Shown: piece after piece, positions 12,501 through 27,500 of the stretch
Layout: each line of letters opens with the position of its first letter
Position numbering within the stretch: the first letter of the stretch is position 1
Origin: Phoronis australis
Taxonomy: Eukaryota > Phoronida > Phoronidae
Direction: 5' to 3'
NCBI GenBank assembly: GCA_002633005.1
Contig: NMRA01000063.1
Span: forward strand, 1-62,000
DNA: 62,000 nucleotides
Program-made: the position numbers and the translations under genes
Notes under the pieces: model-generated
Databases searched by the model: none
Seen by the model: the letters and a program-made list of their open reading frames with translations, nothing else
What the model was told of the DNA's origin: nothing

Positions 12501-15500
12501 AACTGAAATTGCCACTAATAGGCAATTTTATTCGGACCCGTCTGAAAGTCATCGTCTTCCATTGTTATATAAATACACGCACTAAATTTAATAAAGATCC
12601 TGCAGAGGGCTAAGGAGATACAGGTATGCCAGGGAGCAAAACAAAACAATACAAAAACAAAACTGCCACTAGGAGGCGCCACAGTAGTTGAAGTCATTGG
12701 AAAATCATCGTCAACCGTTTTCTTTATAGTAAGCAAAATACATGTCAATTTTCGCAATCATCCTTAAAGGGGTTAGGTTGACATAGGGGCGACGCCAACA
12801 AACGGACTCGAAAATACTAAAAATGCCACTAGATGGCATAAAATACCTCGAATCCATTGGAAAACAAAAAGATAGCGTCACATCATTAATAGATGCCTAT
12901 GTGCCGAATTTCATGAAAATCCGTTGAGGACCTTTGAAGATACAAAGGCAAACGTAAAAAACTAAAATTGCCACTAGGGGCACAGTGCTATTCAGGTCCT
13001 AAACTCGTCGCCCTGTTGTCAATCCCATAGAAACACACCTACCAAATTTCAATAAGATCCTGCAAGGAGTTTAGGAGATACAGCTGCGGACGCCAGATGC
13101 CCGGACGCCCAGACAGAGATGACGGCAATATGCACCCACATATAAATATGTGGGCACATAAAAATGGCCACTGGGTGGTGCAAAATACCTCGACTTAAAC
13201 CGAAAACCGGAGGATAGCGTCACCTCACTGATAGATGCCTATATGCCAAATTTCATGAAAATCCATTGAAGACCTTTGAAGATAAATGTAAACTACTAAA
13301 ATTGCCACTAGGGGACACACCGGTAGTCTGATCCGTCCAAAAGTCGTCGTCATTTGTTCTCAACTTCACATAAATACACTAGCAAAATTTAAGAAAGATC
13401 CTGTAGAGCATTTAGGAGATACAGCCATGGCCACAAAAACAAACAAAACTGCCACTAGGAGGTGCCACAGTAGCCAAAGTCGTCGAAAATCATCGAAGAT
13501 ACAGAGGTAAGTGTAAAAAATAAAATTGCCACTAGGGAGCACACCAGTAGTTGGAGAGGTCCAAAATTCGCCGTCATCTTCATGGGAACACATCTGCAAG
13601 TCCTCATCAAGATCCTATATATGTGGGCGCATAAAAATGACTAGTTCTTCAGACCTGAAATGGAGCTTGATCTCAATTAAACAAATGTCAGTTCTTTCAG
13701 AGACCTAAGACCAGAAATCACACCTATTTTGACTAAGGGACATTTTGAGATTAATTTCACAATGGTAAGAGGCCTAAAGCAAAACGTTTTTGACAGAAAG
13801 CATGGCGTTTATGCCACTTTAGAAAGAACTAACAGACAAATGGAAGGACAAGAGAGGGAGAGAGGGTTAGAATATTTGCATGTTCTCATCTTTATGACTT
13901 GATGGAAACCAGTACAGCAACTTTCCCAAAATACATTACGGTGGCTTTACGAATTCTAAATTAATTGTAGCTGCTAAAAAGACGTAAGTGATTATGTCCC
14001 ACCCTTCCAAATTCTCCCCTTCTGCACTGATCGCTCTCTCATGCGGTGAGGTACGAAATAGTGGCACACCTCCAGATACGGCAGGAAGGCCAGCAGCTTC
14101 GCTTTCGCTCCTATGGAGATACATTTTAGTATGTGTCGTGTGAATACTTTTATGATTATTTTTTATATCATATTTAAACATTGCTGGGAAAGTATTTCTG
14201 CTGTGCCATGGGCTCCAATGCCTATTCAAGGAAGTGGGATAAGCTGGATAAATATCCATGGATGCAGGAGGTCACATTTAACCCATTCCTGACAGTTCTG
14301 AAGGACAAAAGACGGCAAAATCCGTTGGGCGCACAGTGCCACCATTGTACAATCAATGTAATCTTACCTCACGGCCAAGAAAAGCGGGAGTGCGGAATAC
14401 GGGAATTGGAAACAATATGGCGGTGATCTATTCACTTACACTTACACTAAATTACACATTAATTCAAACTGAAAGAATTCTACAGAAGACAGAATATTTG
14501 AAGCTCATGCCCTCAACATTAGCATATTAAGCACATTTTCTAAAACTTGTAGTTTTCCAGTTACAGCTTTTGACCTAATGGAATTTCCCATAGAAAAGTG
14601 GCAAAGATGGTAGAATCTGCCAGACTCCTCTAGTATGACAACATTACACTCTCCATACCAATTACTGACAATGTCATTGCTAATTGTAGTTATACTTGTA
14701 TGAGTATAAGCTGTCTAGTTGTGGATAGGTGCAAGAGAGTGAATGAGAGCCTTGATATAATGCAAAAAGGATTTCCAGGAGGGGGTTAGTACTTATGCTT
14801 GTACTATCATGCAAGAACTAGTTCCTTTACCAAAGTTTGGTAGTTTGAAACTATTTCTTGTTTTTATATTGCCACTCATTTACTCAAGCCAAAAAGTAAA
14901 TCCAGAGAAATCACTGTTTACGTTGTGCTTTGACCTACCAGTACTGCCCATGGGTCGTAACATGTACTCATTGAGCGTAAAGCCCTGCTCCAGGGCATGT
15001 CCTCTCATTGCCTTGTTGAACTGGTCACTCCCCGTGAAGTATAGTAAAGCACAGTAGTACTGGTCATGGGGAATCAGTCTAGAATGATATGCAACAATAG
15101 TACAGCACTGGCAGTCACAAGATTGGACTTCTGTTTTAAGAGCGAAACAATAGAAATGATTGGTCTTTCACACGTTGTTGCCAACGTAAAGTGTAGGCCT
15201 ATTCCAGCGATTCAAGTGCGTGAACTAATGCGTGCACACCAGTTCAAAGCAGCACATCAAAAGAGAACAGCGACAGTCATACATGAAAGAGTATACCGGC
15301 TTGGCTCTGTTAAGCACCCGGGTGCCAGTGGTTTATTTGAAAATGAACTCAGATTCGCGGTAGTTTTAAAAGACCCAATGCTTTACGATATTCACCCAGA
15401 ACTGATATTTCCGGTTCCGATGTTTCCCAAGGTCGACGTACTCTAAACCAGATATTCTATGCCCATGGCCAGCTATTACAACTAAACTGGTACTAGATGC

Positions 15501-18500
15501 GAAAATGTGGTTAGCGAACTTTTATTCTTCTCTTCATACACCCCCCCCCCTTCCCCACCAACTTTTCGCTCCCCGGACCACCGCAGCCGTAAAAATGTTC
15601 AGACTCAAATGGAAACAATCTTGTTACAGCTGAAGCGGGCAATTAATAACAAAATTATTCCGGGTGGCTAAAAAGGATACAGTGTAGTTGGTAACGATAT
15701 CCAGAAAGTTACCCCTTAAAAATTTCCTATTAAGCGTCCACAGTTCAGGCTAGCGCCCATCATAGCGTACTACAAACGACCACGCGTGGTTTAAAATTGA
15801 CGCGCAGTATATATGGTGTGTCACTCTCATTTTACACCACAAATTCAGTTTTCAAAAAACGTCTTTTCTCAATATGTAAAAACCAAATCCCGGCTTTGGT
15901 TTATACCTCCGAAAGAAAGTTAACACTAGTGACATGTGTGTCGTTTTGTGACTGACCTATTTTTCACTGACCTATTTTTCCCATACTTGGAAGGTATTCA
16001 GTGGCAGATCTACGTTTTCAGTAAGGCGGGTTTAGGAGTCGAGCAAATCCGAGGCGGGTAGCGCCGAGCGGAAGGAAGGTCGGGAGAGGGTCCCCCCCCG
16101 TGTAAGATTTTTTTGTGGTTATGAGTAGCTGATTTCACTTTTCTGGCGAATTTTTTTTCACTTTTTATTTATGATCCTGTCCCGAGGGGGGGTTGGAGCC
16201 CCTGAATCCCCCCTTGTATATCCGCCTCTGGTATTGAGGAGCGAACTTGCCATTACCCGATGAAAACCTGCACGGAGGGAGTCGGGAATTATTTCGAGGC
16301 TATTCGCTTCATAGCAAACTAATTGTTGAACACATAAACAGCGGAAGTACCACATTGTTATTGTAAAATTTGCACTGAATTGTTCATTCGGTTAGCGCAT
16401 CGTTTCACGGATTTTTTTTTCGACATGTTTTTCAAACGTCGAGTTAAGTTGCAAAATTTGAGCTGCGAACATAAAATGTAAACAGGGTCATCAGATGACA
16501 AACAGACAATTTGCCAATCCAACATGACATCAACCAACTTTTAGAGAGGCTAAGTGCAAATTACAAAATTACACAATTGCATCACTTTCCAGGCCAGTTC
16601 AATTTAAAGTTTTTTTGTGTTACAAAAACTAATTGTATGGCTTTCCAAAGGAACTTAGAAATTGTAGTAAATGTTCAGTGTGTATGAAGCATTATTTAGT
16701 TATCAGTGATCTGTCATACAACACATGTAGACCAAACTGTGCCAATATGTTATGAAAGCAAAAACAATTCGATGTATCTAATTCATAGAATACGAGCAGC
16801 TAGTCAATTGGGCACTCCATGAAAATAACTTGTCTGAAGACCAAAGCAGATAGAAGAAAAATTTCAGTACAGTTGACAATACATTGTTCTTAATACCATT
16901 ATTCAGTCATGTTTAAGTAAACCAGGCAAAAACATTATACTGTTCATATATAGATTTTTCCAAGGTGTTTGACTGTGTATATAGATCAAAGTTATGGAAA
17001 AAGCTCCTTAGGGGAAATGTTAGTACCAAAATGCTCAAGATATTGAAAAGCATTTATTGAAATGTGAGGTCAAAGACCATTTTAAAAGATGGGTGCACAG
17101 ACTTCTTCAACTGTTCATCTGGCAATAGGCAAGGATGCATTTTGTCACCATTTCTTTTCAACATTTTATAAATGGCATTGAAGCAAATTTAATTTAAAGT
17201 GTGAACCACAAGCTAGAGTGTTTTTGGGTGGCAAGAAATTTTTTCATTTGGCATTTTCCTGACAATTTGATAGCGTTTGCAGACATGCCTGTAGGGCTGG
17301 AAAGGTTAATTAACAAATTTAATGTTGGTAAATATGGAAAAAAACTAAAATAGTGGCATTTAGGAAGGGAGGGGAGTTAGCAAGGCATGAAAAATGGTTC
17401 TATTAAAGTAACTTGTATTGAAGTGGTGTCACAAAAAATGTTTGGAAACCCTTTTTACCCCCAGGTGGATCTTGGTATGACACAAACAAAAACTCATCAA
17501 GTCAAGCCTTGAAAGTCATAAACACACTGCAAACTTCTCTCTTCAGTGGCGAACTCCATATCAACGTTCATTCAAACAGAGACCAGCCCCAAATCAAGGA
17601 ATGCGGCGAGACTGTCTAGCTGTGCTGTCTCGAGGTAAATTCAGCCCTCTCGTGCGGGGAAGCCATGCTGACTTATTTTATAAACATTTTTAATATTACA
17701 ACTTCAAAGACTATTTATTAGATTCTAACCTGAATATTTCCTATGAAAGATAAATGCAATTTACAATTGTTAAGCTTAAAATAAAACTATTAAAAAAATA
17801 ACTGAATTACTTTACATTGCACAAGCACCTTTTTACAAAAGTTTGCCCATGTCATCAAACCTAAGACTTGTGTAGGATTCTCTATATATCTTTTGCATAT
17901 GCTCAGCAATACAGCATGACTGAGAAGAACTGTTGGGGTAATAATGCTAACATTTTTTAGAAAGACGCGATTTGGTAGAACAATATCTTCTTAGACAAAA
18001 AAGTTTAACTACAATGATTGTAAGTGATTTTGACGAATTACATGACTATGCTGAACTCTCATTGTATAGAGAAGTGAAAGTGGATTCGTCATTTTGATAT
18101 CATAATAGTGACTGTTAAGGATTACAGAATTGTTCCCACTAGATTCTGAGTATCCGCTTTGGCAGTAAAAAAGGGAAGGAAATGTTGGAGGTTAGGGAAC
18201 AGGGATGTTGTGAAATGTGTCTCAGTGGAGAAACTTGATGAATATAATTTTTTTGTGTGTCAGACGGAGGATTTGAGATTAAACATGTTGCCTTCAATCA
18301 CTGTCCAACATTGCTTGCTTTGAATAATTACAGCGCATTGCACAACAAAACAACGTTTACTTGACTGTTACACTTTCTGTATCATGATTTGTATTGTACT
18401 GATGTAGCCACTTTACTGTATATGTTTGTGTTCATGAGGCCGGTGGCCTATTTATTGAACAAATAATTCATTCCCACTGTTCTTCAGAGCTGCTATTTAC

Positions 18501-21500
18501 CTGATATCAATTCTCCTAAAACTAGACCCCGCCTTTAGTTGACAGACACCCTGAAAAGAAAGCACAAATTATTGATACCAGAAAATCCTAAAAATGCATT
18601 TCTTAAATAACTTAACAGAATCCCAGATGAATGCTCAAAACAGCAAAAATAAGAACTTGAAAACACGCGAAAGTAAGAACTAAGTAGTTTATTAAACCCA
18701 AAATAACCCTAATCGGTAAATTCAAATCAAAACATTCAACATTATGTGAAATGGCATGTAACAAGAAAATAGTCATATTATCTAAACAATGCTCAGTACA
18801 ACACACGGTTACTTTGTTGCACCATGGGCACATTTGCCGCTTACTTCGCTAACAAGAACAACGCAGAGCTTTGAAATGCACCCACGAATGCACCGCAACC
18901 AATGAGCTTCTAGAGGTGTTTATCTGAACCATAAAAATGGCCACTAGATGGCACAAAATATGTGTCGAATCCATCTGAAAACTGGTATGTGTCATCAAAG
19001 CTATTTACCAAATTTCATAAAAATTCGTCAAGGAACTATCAGAAAAACTGAGGAAAAGGAAAAAATGAAAGCACTCCGAGGACCGACACTTGGCGAAATT
19101 AATGGAAAAGACGACAACAGAGATGATGACGAATATGACGACGATGGTGGCGATGATGAACAATTTGCGTAATGATAACATTCACAAGACGAACATAGAA
19201 GCCAGACATCAGTAAGTATAGGCTACAGTCTTGAGCGACACTTCGCGAAATTAACTGAAGACGACAACGGAGATGACGACGAAGATGATGAATATGATGA
19301 CGATGGTGATGATGCTGAACAACATCATAACATTCATATGAAGCACTTAGATGTCATAAATCAATAAGAAATAGGCTACAGTCTAGTTCAATAGAAGCTA
19401 AACCAGCATCAATGCAGCAAGAGCACTCAAGGAACAGCGCTATCAGAAAATCTCGAATAATTCTGAAAGTAGACGTCCTAGCGAAAAATGAAAAACAACT
19501 TCTGAAAGCCCGTTCAAAACTCTATCTAAACTGATGGTATCATTTAATTCCATAAATTTTTTTTTTAAAAATTGAAAATTTGCGGATTTTTTTTGAAATT
19601 CAAAGTCAAACAACTCGAAAACGGTTAGTCTGAGAAAAAAATTGTTACAGGCCATTTGAAAGAGTATATAGTCCGGTTACCTATTGTCGTCAGGCTCCAA
19701 AGGTCGTCCGCCATCTTGTTTCGCGTGCAGCGCAACCACGCGGGACTTAGCGTTCCAATTTGGAGTGCTCGTGTGCACGTTAGGTAATAACTTATCGGAA
19801 GAGACACGTGTCAAAGTAATGAGACAAAAATCGGTGAGTTTACCGATTGTTTTTTAAAACCACTTAAAAATCAGTAGATTTTACTAATACACTTTTTTGT
19901 GCGTTTTCAGAAGATGTTTTCGAATTTAAATTTTCTTCCGACGGGACACAAAACATGATCCAGGGTTTGTTTATGCAATGTATCTGTTTGTCCCAGGCAC
20001 TAGTAGGATCTAGAAGGCCAAAGGAAAAATCCGCAGACAAATGCGATACGCTGGGTTCTTAACATTTTTGCCTCACGCATTCACCATTAAACTGCATTGA
20101 AATGTTGTCCAATTGGCTTTTATTGGAAACCACAGTGCAGAGCTCAACATCAAAGCTTCAAATCGAGTTTATGTCAATAAAAACAGGCTGTTGCAATTTT
20201 CATTACTTCGTTGGCCTTTTTCTGCATGTTTCTCAGTTTTTACAAAAGGGGGCAGCATATGACGAACTTAGGTGTCACAATAAAATGGCTGCCGAAGGCA
20301 GTGCACATTTGAAATAACTCGGCACAAATTAAAGAAAACTTCCGAATCGATGAATGCGGTATATCTGTGAGAGTTAAATCGAATCCTATTCAGATCATAA
20401 CTTTGAAGTGGAATAATTCGGTGAGTACAACAGCAAGTCGGTTTTATGCTTAGGCGGACGACCATTGGGTTCCCCAGTATACCTCAGAGAATCCACATAA
20501 AAAAATCACATCTTTTTCTCTTCCCGTTTAAAATGGCACTCCAGAAAGACTGAAAATGGGTCAACATGCGCCAGATCCGCCATCTTGAAAGCAACTTCCG
20601 GTTTTTCAATTCTGAATAATAGCATGTCACATGAAACTAATACTTGAAAAATGTTGAAGAAATTGGTTCTATAATGCGCCCTCTACTTTTTCCTGAAATC
20701 GAGGTGCGCATGCGCAAGTGCCGATATTTCCGCCACCTTTGACCAGAAGTTAAAGATTTACAGCGCAGTTGTAGTGCTTGTGTGCTATAATAATCGCACC
20801 AATGTTCAGCCCTGCACGTCGAAAGATGCGGCCTCTATGAGCAATGTCTTCATGGTCTTGTTCAATAGAAGCTACACCAACATCAGTGCAGCAAGAGCTA
20901 TCAACAAAGGAACAATAAAAAGTAGATGTCGTAGCGAAAAATGGAAAATATCTTCTGAAAGCCCATCCAAAACTCTATGTAGATTGATAGTTTCGCAACA
21001 TTCCATAAAGCTTTTGAAAAAACTGAAATTTTGTGTTTTTTGAAATTCAAAGTCAAATGACTCGAAAACGGTAAGTCTGAGAAAACCGTTATCGCAGAAC
21101 TTTTGAAAGAGCATACTTCAGGGCCTGGAATGACCAATGACAAAAAACGCGGAAACTTTTACGGCCCAAATCATGCGTGCTACCCAGCCTTGAAATGGTC
21201 GATGTGAACCTTTCCCCGACAAAGATCGGGAGCACTAAAAAAAAAAAACCAAAACATTACCACCATCAGTAGCATGCGTCTGCGTCCTTTTAGCTCATCC
21301 GTCCACTCCCAACCCACACATTTTTGGCTGCAGAGCCGTAGTATTTGTCGCAGCGGTTTACAATAACACGAGACGCCCTTGAAAATCCCACCACGCTATC
21401 CCAGATGCCCGCAATGTTGAAAATTTACGTTCCTCCGAAACATAAAGAGCAACTTCCGCTTTTCGAGGTGAACGTCGTCTGCAACGCCGCGGTAAGAAAG

Positions 21501-24500
21501 GAATTTGCCGCAGAAATTTTATATCAAATCCGATTTTTTTTACGCGGAAATATCATAAAATGCGCGGACAGAACATTTGAAAAAAGCGGAAATCCGCGTT
21601 TCCGTGGAAAATTCCAAGCCCTGATACTTCAAGGAATCCACATGCAAAAATCCACGTCATTTGCTCTTCCCGTTAAAAAGGCGACAGCAGAACGATTGAA
21701 AATGGGTGAAAATGCGCCAGAGCCGTCATCTTGAAAGTGACTTCCGGTTAAACAAAATTTTATAAAAGCTGATCAATTGCAAGAAACACGTGACCAGTTT
21801 GAAAGTGATTGGTTCACCAATGCACCCTCTACAGGAGAAAACGTTTTTAGCCAGATATCGAGGTGTGCATGCGCCATCGTCAATATTTACGCCACCTTTA
21901 ACCGGAAGTTGTTTTTCAGCACAGTTGTAGCACATGTGTTCTATAATAATCGTACCCAGTTTCAGCTCTGTACGTCAAAAAATGCGGCCTCTATGAGCAT
22001 TTGAATGTGAAATCGGAAACAAAATGGCTGCCACGTCTGCCATTTTGAATCTCATCACGACCAAAAACTATAAGCTTCCAGCACTTTCCAATCTACATGT
22101 TGTGTGCAAATTTCGTGAAAATCGGACGAAAATTGCGACCTGTAGAGAGGGAACACACAAAAACTTGATGTCAGACCAACATACTTGGCGGAATTTTAAT
22201 TTCCCCAAGTAACAAACTTGATGGAAGAGCCAATTTCTACAGCCATCCTTAATGCGGTTTGGTTGACAGAAGGGCAGAACCAAATAACAAGACTCAAAAA
22301 CAGTAAAAATGGCAACTAGGTGGCGAATAATACCATGAATCAAACCAAAAACCAAAAACCTGAGGATAGCGTCAACTCCCTAATACCGTATTTGCCCTAA
22401 TAAGCGCCCATGCCTCTTTAAGCCCCCTCACGCATTTTCAGACATCACTAAAGTAAGTGCCCAGCCCATGAACGTGTATAGGTGCAAAAAATGCCATACC
22501 TACAGTTCAAAAAATATACAGTAACAACAGTCCTGAAAAAATCATTATGCGCGGAATTTGTAGACCATGGGCCTCACCGCTATGTCAGTATTTAGCCGTG
22601 ACTATACACTTCAAAGTTCTGCCGTGCCTTAAAAAGAACGCAGAAGTTTTGCTGATCTTGCGAGGAATGTGTCCCACTATGGTCAGGCCTTTCAGAACAG
22701 ACGCAGCGTACTTGTATTGTATCTTTCCCGTAAAGATCTTCTCCCTTAACAGGAATCCATACTTCTTTGTACACATGAAAACCACGAATCGAAGACAAAT
22801 AAAAAAAACTTGACCAGGCTTAAAAGCATGTGGCCAAGAAGCACACACTACATACAAATAGGCCTGTTACTCTGGCAAATGAACTCTGATAACACGCACG
22901 CGCTCGCTCACTCAGCACACACAAGCACTGAAACTTCAAAAAAAAAAAAACGTCTCGTGGCAACAACATGTGTGTTCGTCCAGATTTTGCTCATGTTGAG
23001 GGGTGCAATCTAGTGCAGGTTTGTACTTAATCTGCGGTTAATCCCGACTCCACAGGAACTTAAAAATCTAAGGACGCTATTTGGAGAACTTGAGGACTTC
23101 AGGTAATTTGTTGAGTCGAAACTTTATTTTTATTCAAGAATTCAAGTTGTCCTAATGACGATCGCAAGGCAGCAATGCATCAGTTTTCACCGAGGGGATT
23201 TCTGCACAATTTTCTGAAAAAGGATCGTAATTTAACAACGAAATTTGATAGCAGTGCACCACAATTTTGTGGAAAGTCTGTCATAGGTTACAGATATGTC
23301 GTAGAACGTAAATTTTATGAATCCTAGCTTCCAATTTCACCCGTTTCAGAGAACAGGTTTCAACCATCTTAGGCTACAATAAGCGCCCCCCTCCCAAAAT
23401 GAATTTTTCTAAGCGACCTGAGCACTTATTAGGGCGAATACGGTAGATGCCAATCTGGCATATTTTATGAAAATCCATTGAGAACCTTTGAAGCTACAGA
23501 CTGAGGTAAAATTAGAAAACTAAAATTGCCACTGGGGGGCACACCAGTAGTCCGATGCATCCAAAAGTCGTCATCATCATTTGTTGTCAAGTTCGTATAA
23601 ATACATTTCCTAAATTTAATAAAGATCCTGTAGAGGCTTTAGGACATACAGCCACGGGCGTAAAAGAAAATGCCACTAGGAGGCGCCACAGTAGTAGTGG
23701 TGGTCGAAAAATTTTTGTCAGCCCTCCTCTTCACATTAGGAACATACATGCCGATTTCCACAATCATACTTAGAGTGGTTTAGTTGACAGAGGGGCAGAT
23801 GCCAAAAAACAGACTAAAAAACAATAGGTGGCGTAAAATACCTCAAATTCAACTGAAAGCCGGAGGATAGTGTTACCTAACTACCTATCTGCCAAACTTT
23901 ATGAAAATCGATTGACGACCTTTGAAGATACTGAGGTAAACGTAAAAAAATAAAATTACCAATAGGGGGCACACCGGTAGTACGATCCGTCCAAACGTCG
24001 TTGTTCTCTGTTGTCAACTTGATATAAATTCATCAGAAAAAATCAATAAAGATCCTGAAGAGTGTTTAGGGAGATACAGCCATAGGCGCAAAAACAAACA
24101 AAACTGCCACTAGGAGGCCCCACAGTACTCAAAGTTTTCGGAAAATAAATCATCAGCCACACTCTTCACAGTAAGAACATATATGCCAATTTTCAAAATC
24201 ATCCCTGGAGCGGTTTGGTTGATAGAAAGGTGGACGCCGAAAAACGGACTAAAAAATGGCCACTAGGTGGTGCAAAGTACCTCAAATCCATCCCAAAACA
24301 GATGGATAGCAATCACCTCACAAATAGATGCCTAACTTCCAAATTTTATAAAAATCTATTGATTACCTCCAAAGACACAGAAGTAAACGTAAAAAACTAA
24401 AAATTGCCACTAAGGAGGCACACGGGTAGTAGGATAGGTCCGAAATACGTCGTCATCTGTCGTCAGCTTCATAGGTTCATTTGCCAAATCTCAACATCCT

Positions 24501-27500
24501 GTGAGAGGTTTAGGAGATATAGTTGCAAACATAGATGACAGAAATATGCGACCACATGTGGGCGCATAAAAATTACATACAAGAGAATCAAAGCAACATG
24601 CCATACAGATCTACTCTTTCATTTAAGTTGAATGCTTTTGGTAGAATAATGCCCAGATAAACATCACATCCAATATTCCATCATTAGTGCTGTACCTAAA
24701 AATACTAAAATCTATCACTGCACACCTGGCATAAAAGTTAAGCGATGCCACTCTGGAAAAATTAGGGCATGCATGGGCTGTCCCAGTAGAACTCTCGCCA
24801 GTGACATCTGTGGACGAGATCCAGTAACTTAAAAAACACTTAAGTCTTTACCATGAACTTGGAATCTCCAAGTGAGAGTGTATCTGTCACTAGCTTGGCT
24901 ACTTCCAACTTCTCAACAACCTCATTTAGAAGGCTAGGCTGAAAAGAAAACAATAACATGCAGCATTGTACTGAACATCAACACCACTGTTCTCTTCTCT
25001 TTGTCAAGGTTTAAAGCCCTCCTTGAATGGATTTTTATTATTTTAGATCCCTTAGGCTATCCAGATATTTTGATGTATTGCGCTATCCAGATATTTAGAT
25101 CTATTAGGCTATCCAGATATCTAGATGTATAGCGCTATCCAGATATTTAGATCTATTAGGCTATTCAGATATCTAGATGTATTAGGCTATATAGATATTG
25201 AAATCTATTAGGCTATATAGATATCTAGATGTATTAGGCTATACAGATATCTAGATGTATTTGGCTATCCAGATATTTAGATCTATTACGCTATCCAGAT
25301 ATTTAGATGTATTAAGCTATACAGATAGCCCCAGCAATACTTAAGAGTGTAGTACACTTCAGACCAGGCAAAAATCCATACAGGGGTGATACACCCTATG
25401 TGACGGATTTGGACAATTACTAAAATGCACTTTAAACAAATTCTATCGCATAAGGTAGCTTAAAAGTTGGGTACCTCAGTTTCCACTGAAAACCACTATC
25501 AGTACTCACCCCAATAATCACAGTTTTTGTGACATTGTAAGTAATTACAGAAGCTACTAGAAAATGAAATAACTGTTTTGTATAAAGTCACATATTGTCT
25601 TCGTAAAAATGAAAAAGTTAATATGTCAAGTTGCAACTTAAATTCCACATTTCGGGTTTGAAGGGTCATGGGGTCATACAAGCTGAAAACATGGAAAACT
25701 TGCCGAGATTTGAATGAGTCAATCTCAGCTGAAGCCACATAATACACTTTGAAACTTAATTGTGAGTTTGATCTATCTTAGTAGAATAGATATTTGGCAT
25801 CAAAACCATCGGCAAATAGATATCTTCATATAGTAATGAGCAATTGTTCACAGCGACCTCAGCCAAAGGGAGCACTTGTAACAATAGCTACTAGTCATCG
25901 AAAATGTTGAGTTTTGAGATCTTAGTGCTCAAATGGTTGTTAAGTTTTTGGGTTTTTATTTATTATCAAATAAAATTCAGTAAAATAAGTATTTTTTGTT
26001 TTTTTTTTTTAATGTCAATTACCATTTTGATGAAAAGACGTTCAGGTGCCTCTGATATCACAGAAGAAAAAATGGCTGCTAAGGTGGGTGAAGTAGTTAA
26101 TATAGTGTGTTCGTTGGCATAATTATATCCTTCAAATCTGGTTTGTGTATTCTTCAAAGGAATATCAAAATCATGCAGCACGCACTTGAAGCACTAAGTG
26201 ATTGCAGCAAGTCCATAACAAGCCATTTGAAATATATTAAAGTCACCGACCCAGTCCCATTCAGTGATAGAGCTGAAAGTGAAAGTGGTAGCTGATTCTT
26301 GCCAGAGTCAGAGTGGGCTCGTTTACAACTGGAACAGTTTGCCCCTCAAACATGACTGTTGAAATCATCAAGCTCAGCATGGAATCAGATGAAGACCAAG
26401 TAAAAGTAAGTTATGTGCCCACCTTCAACATCAGAAAGGCGCTAAACCCCAGGCCAAGCTTGAGTTTGGAATTAAGTGAAAATGCGGTCAACAACGAATT
26501 TCTGGAAGAACAGGATGAATAGATTCCAGTTTGGTCAGGTAAGTTGTTATGCAGGTGCAGGTCATCTATGCTCTATACCTGTTAAAAATGAAGTTATTAT
26601 ATTCTTTGCTTCCTCAAGATTCTGACTGTTGCCAGGAAGCAATTCAAATTTTAAAGAGCCACAAAGCCGGGCACAACCCTACATGAATAGCGACACTTGA
26701 GTACTAGAGTAATTTTAATAACTACTTCCAGTACAGCCTTATATTAGTAAAAATTTACTTTTTCTCAACATTTAGGGGTTGTCGAAATACATTCCATTTT
26801 ATGAATATGCATGTGTAAGAAGTGGAAATTTGGTGTACATTATCAAAAGATTTAATCAACCCCTTGTCTCCTAGCTAACACCAATTTCTTATCTAATTCA
26901 CCTGTTGTCACTTCTGATCGGTCACATTGCTTATTAGTATAACCAGAGATATATAATTTTCCACATATGCAGTGGAACCCCATTACAGTGGGGCCTAATT
27001 TAACATGGCTAAAGTAATAACACTGTTAATATCTGAAGCATTCAACTTCAAGAATAACACTGGAGAAAAACATTTTGGGATTCAAAATACAGAATTCTAT
27101 TGGGAGTTGTGTTACGCCTACTTTCCATAAAATTCTATTTCAAGCCTATGCAGAAATTGTAAGCATTTACCAAAGAAGTTAGCCACTGTTATTGAGTTTA
27201 TTATAGAAAGAGTACTAATGCATGTACTGTAAGTAGTTAGTTAATGAATTGGAATATTGTTGCACAAATCTTTTTCTGAGATTCTTGGTTCCCAGATTAA
27301 ATAAATCTTGCCAACATTTAATGATAGCAAAACAGTAGTTGTAGTAGAAGATTTTTATTTCAATTGTATTGTGATTGCTTATAAACCTCGTAGAGAAATA
27401 AACATGCCGTGCATTTAGGGGATTTTGCGTCTTGGAAGTTTTACTGCGCAAGTTGTCCATAGTTACAGGAGTAGCTAACTACAAGGTTCCCACATTGCCT

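Noticed and set aside
15066-15446. 126-codon plus-strand open frame
   Set aside because: It starts inside the antisense of a POLB exon and shows no recognisable domain or splice context; most likely chance.
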